From NCBI GenBank assembly GCA_032718475.1, contig JAUCBJ010002032.1, forward strand, positions 1 through 21,865: DNA of 21,865 nucleotides, written 5' to 3'. This document shows positions 19,958 to 21,865 of this stretch, one piece after another. Under the pieces are notes generated by a model, which saw nothing but the letters and a program-made list of their open reading frames with translations, was not told the DNA's origin and ran no database searches. The position numbers and the translations under genes were made by a program. Each line of letters opens with the position of its first letter. Position 1 is the stretch's first letter. The stretch comes from Nemertoderma westbladi. Lineage: Eukaryota; Xenacoelomorpha; Nemertodermatida; Nemertodermatidae.

Positions 19958-20749
19958 GTATCTGGTTAGCGTATCTAGTGAGCGTTTCTGGTTAACGTCT
20001 CTGGTTAGTGTATCTGGTTAGCGTATCTAGTGAGCGTTTCTGGTTAGCGTATCTGGTTAGTGTATCTGGTTTGCGTATCTGGTTAACATATCTGGTTAGC
20101 GTATCTGGTTATTGTATCTGGTTAGTGTCTCTGGTTAGCGTACTGGTTAGTACTCTTATTTTCTTATTTTCTCTCATAAAGATCCTATCCATATTTCCCA
20201 AAAGGTTAAGTGCAGTTCTAGAATCCTGTAATGAGTGGTTGGTTGATAATAAGCTATCCATTCACTACGGTAAACTGAAAGTATTTTGTTTGGTTCCAAA
20301 AGAAAGTTAAAGAAGGTAACTAAGTTTGAAGTCACTAGTAATGGACATAAGATTGAAAATAAAAAGGAAGTTAAATATTTAGGTGCCACATTGGATAACT
20401 GCTTATCAGGAGAAAGTACAGTGAAAAATATTTTCTCGAAAGTTAACAGTAGGCTTAGGTTTCTAACATAACAGAAATTAAAATAGTTTGAACACCGACT
20501 CCCGCAAGTTGCTTTGCTCTTCTTTAATACAGTGTCACATGGACTATGCGTGCTCTTCTTGGTATGACGGCTTAACCAAACAGCTTAAATGTAAATTACA
20601 AGTAGCTCAGAATAAAGTAGTACGATTTATTAAAGACTACACGAAGTGGGGCCTTCGCGCAGCACGTGACTTAAATTTAATTTAAGTACTAATTCCAAAG
20701 TATTACTGTATTAGCAAATTTTAAGCAGATTTCGCCTAATCACTTTTTA

Positions 20750-21450
20750 CCTCTTTCATTTCTATTCAGACATTTCTGACTCTAGCGGTATAGTGAGAAC
20801 TGAAGATGGATTAGGGTCTCCAGCCCCACAAAGACACAGCCTATGGATGAATAGTACATACGTACATCGGCCAAGTTTCATCTTGAATAACGGATAACGA
20901 AATGAGAGACGGATCTCACTTTCAGAAATTTCGTCGTATAGCGGCAGACCGATTAAATCTCCCCCCCCCCCCCCCCCCACAAAGACGCAGCATGTGGTCC
21001 AGAATATATGGCAAGATTCAGCTTAAACTGATTAAAATCAATGAGACGGGAGAATCTATTCACTTTCAGGCATAAAGTAGTCCTATAGCGGGTGACTGTT
21101 GAACTGATTTTCAACAAAACAAATTTTCAACTTGGCAGCTTTAAATTCGACAAAGTTATAAGCATGTCAATATCATAACGACGTCAACGATTTCACTTTC
21201 AGACATTTGGCCCTCTAGCGGCAGACTGGAGAACTGCAGATGGATTCGCCTCCTTTGAAAGTCACAGCTAATGGTCTAATACATATCTGCCAAGTTTCAG
21301 CTTAAACGGATTAAAAGCAAAGAAATGGGAGGGCATTTAATGTTTAGACATGTGGCCCTCTAGCGGGAGACCATTGCACTGATGGTGTCTGAAAGTCTCT
21401 CAAAAATCTCAACTTTTGCTCATATTGATACCTACAAATTTTCAACTTGG
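20750..21450. repeat. Divergent ~150-bp tandem repeat, five copies
   Basis: Each copy starts with CACTTTCAGACATTT or a variant and contains CTCTAGCGGCAGAC-like sequence; the TAGCGG word falls at about 20782, 20936, 21084, 21213 and 21360. Later parts share GCCAAGTTTCAGCTTAAAC and GATTAAAA. A separate 70-bp segment (AAATTTTCAACTTGGCAGCT onward) is repeated at 21120-21190 and 21436-21500. Copy 2 carries an 18-base cytosine run (20961-20978). Confidence 0.75.
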
Positions 21451-21492
21451 CAGCTTTAAATCCGACAAAGTTATTAGCATGTCAAAATCGTA

Positions 21493-21503
21493 ACGACGAC
21501 GAC

Positions 21504-21557
<54 letters not shown>

Positions 21558-21559
21558 AA
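21493..21559. repeat. (CGA)n microsatellite
   Basis: About 22 triplets of CGA/ACG with two CAA interruptions. It expands the ACGACG that follows the 70-bp repeated segment; the other copy of that segment (21180) has only ACGACGTCAACG. Confidence 0.95.
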
Positions 21560-21865
21560 CTATTTGCATAAATTGACCCACCCCCTAACAGTGTCAATTC
21601 GCTAAGGCTCCGCCAACTTCGTGGCTCGCCCCACACCTAGGCACCACCTAACTCCAGATGACTTTTCTGAATCTGGACTACTTAACTTAGATAGTAGAGT
21701 TAAGCAGCTACGCCTTAACCATGTGCATAAAGTGTATAATGGTACACGAAGTGGGGCCTTCGCGCAGCACGTGACTTAAATTAATTTAAGTACTAATTCG
21801 AAAGTATTACTGTATTAGAAAATTTTAAGCAGATTTCGCCTAATCACTTTTTACCTCTTTCATTT

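Larger units (their letters stand above)
19025..20152. repeat. 13-bp minisatellite interrupted by two insertions
   Basis: The unit GTATCTGGTTAGC (final C often T) repeats at 19436-19580 and 19958-20152, with one diverged unit left of the MITE (TTAGCATACTGGTTA, about 19027-19041). The MITE at 19042-19435 and an unidentified piece at 19581-19957 split what was one array of about 25 units. Confidence 0.85.
20188..21742 (+). pseudogene. Non-LTR retrotransposon C-terminal fragment, interrupted
   Basis: Plus-strand translation gives RLSAVLESCNEWLVDNKLSI, then after a frameshift LFGSKRKLKKVTKFEV, NKKEVKYLGATLDNCLSGES, FSKVNSRLRFLT, then NTDSRKLLCSSLIQCHMDY, ACSSWYDGLTKQLKCKLQVA and QNKVVRFIKDY (ends about 20637). 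The next expected segment, DDFSESGLLNLDSRVKQLRL and NHVHKVYNG, appears only at about 21652-21742. The domain is the post-RT portion of a CR1/L2-like ORF2. The RT active site is absent at the 5' side, where the 13-bp minisatellite begins. About 1 kb of unrelated repeat DNA separates the two pieces. Confidence 0.75.
20638..21865. repeat. 1.1-kb direct duplication running off the window
   Basis: 20638-20761 recurs at 21743-21865 with about three differences (an extra T in AAATTTAATTT, CCAAAG versus CGAAAG, GCAAAT versus GAAAAT). Offset is 1,105 bp. The second copy is truncated by the window end, so whether the whole 1.1-kb unit repeats beyond cannot be seen. In the second copy the join reads KVYNGTRSGAFAQHV in the retrotransposon frame, which suggests that this is the older arrangement. 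Confidence 0.7.

Noticed and set aside
19436-20152. Telomere-like repeat (GGTTAG words)
   Set aside because: The unit is 13 bp with TATCT between the GGTTAG words and lacks the TTAGGG register. It is an ordinary minisatellite.
21192-21230. CTCF-like motif in CCCTCTAGCGGCAG
   Set aside because: It resembles the CTCF core but is one base short between AG and GGC. I do not call it.
21442-21636. Poly-arginine open frame
   Set aside because: It is the complement of the CGA microsatellite.

Overview
This is animal nuclear DNA with a compact gene island inside heavily transposon-loaded, AT-rich sequence. The evidence is GT-AG introns, a Fos-type bZIP gene, several non-LTR retrotransposon families, DNA transposon relics with target-site duplications, and abundant satellites. 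The Fos-type gene and the mix of CR1/L2-like and RTE-like elements fit a marine invertebrate, perhaps a deuterostome. The species cannot be fixed from the sequence.

Layout: (1) 1-363 is short AT-rich flank with a possible exon end at the left edge. (2) 364-4752 is a 23-bp minisatellite of about 190 copies. (3) 4730-5778, minus strand, is a two-exon fos gene of 253 codons plus stop. Its stop codon lies inside the outermost unit of the minisatellite, and its 287-bp intron consists of about six decayed copies of its own 3' splice-site region. (4) 5779-7250 is fos upstream and AT-rich DNA. (5) 7253-9798 holds two dead CR1/L2-like retrotransposon copies on the minus strand. (6) 9934-10430 is a 487-bp non-autonomous DNA transposon with a 5-bp target duplication. 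(7) 10555-12215 is a tRNA-derived SINE split by a 1,535-bp hAT-like element (8-bp duplication) that carries two opposed minisatellites. (8) 12618-17991 is a 5,358-bp composite element bounded by inverted ends and an exact 8-bp duplication. It contains a long open RTE-like reverse transcriptase frame (13846-15858), a dead CR1-like fragment and a 482-bp foldback MITE. (9) 17992-19024 is nondescript. (10) 19025-20152 is a 13-bp minisatellite broken by a 394-bp PIF/Harbinger-like MITE and a 377-bp unidentified insert. (11) 20188-21865 is a broken retrotransposon, a divergent ~150-bp tandem repeat, a CGA microsatellite, and the start of a second copy of a 1.1-kb segment cut by the window end.

fos is the only host gene I can support with confidence. 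It encodes a sequence-specific DNA-binding protein expected to act in the nucleus as an AP-1 heterodimer with a Jun partner. Nothing else in the window looks like a partner gene. The most unusual feature is that fos carries two separate tandem expansions, each seeded on a functional boundary of the gene: the 3' splice site and the stop codon.
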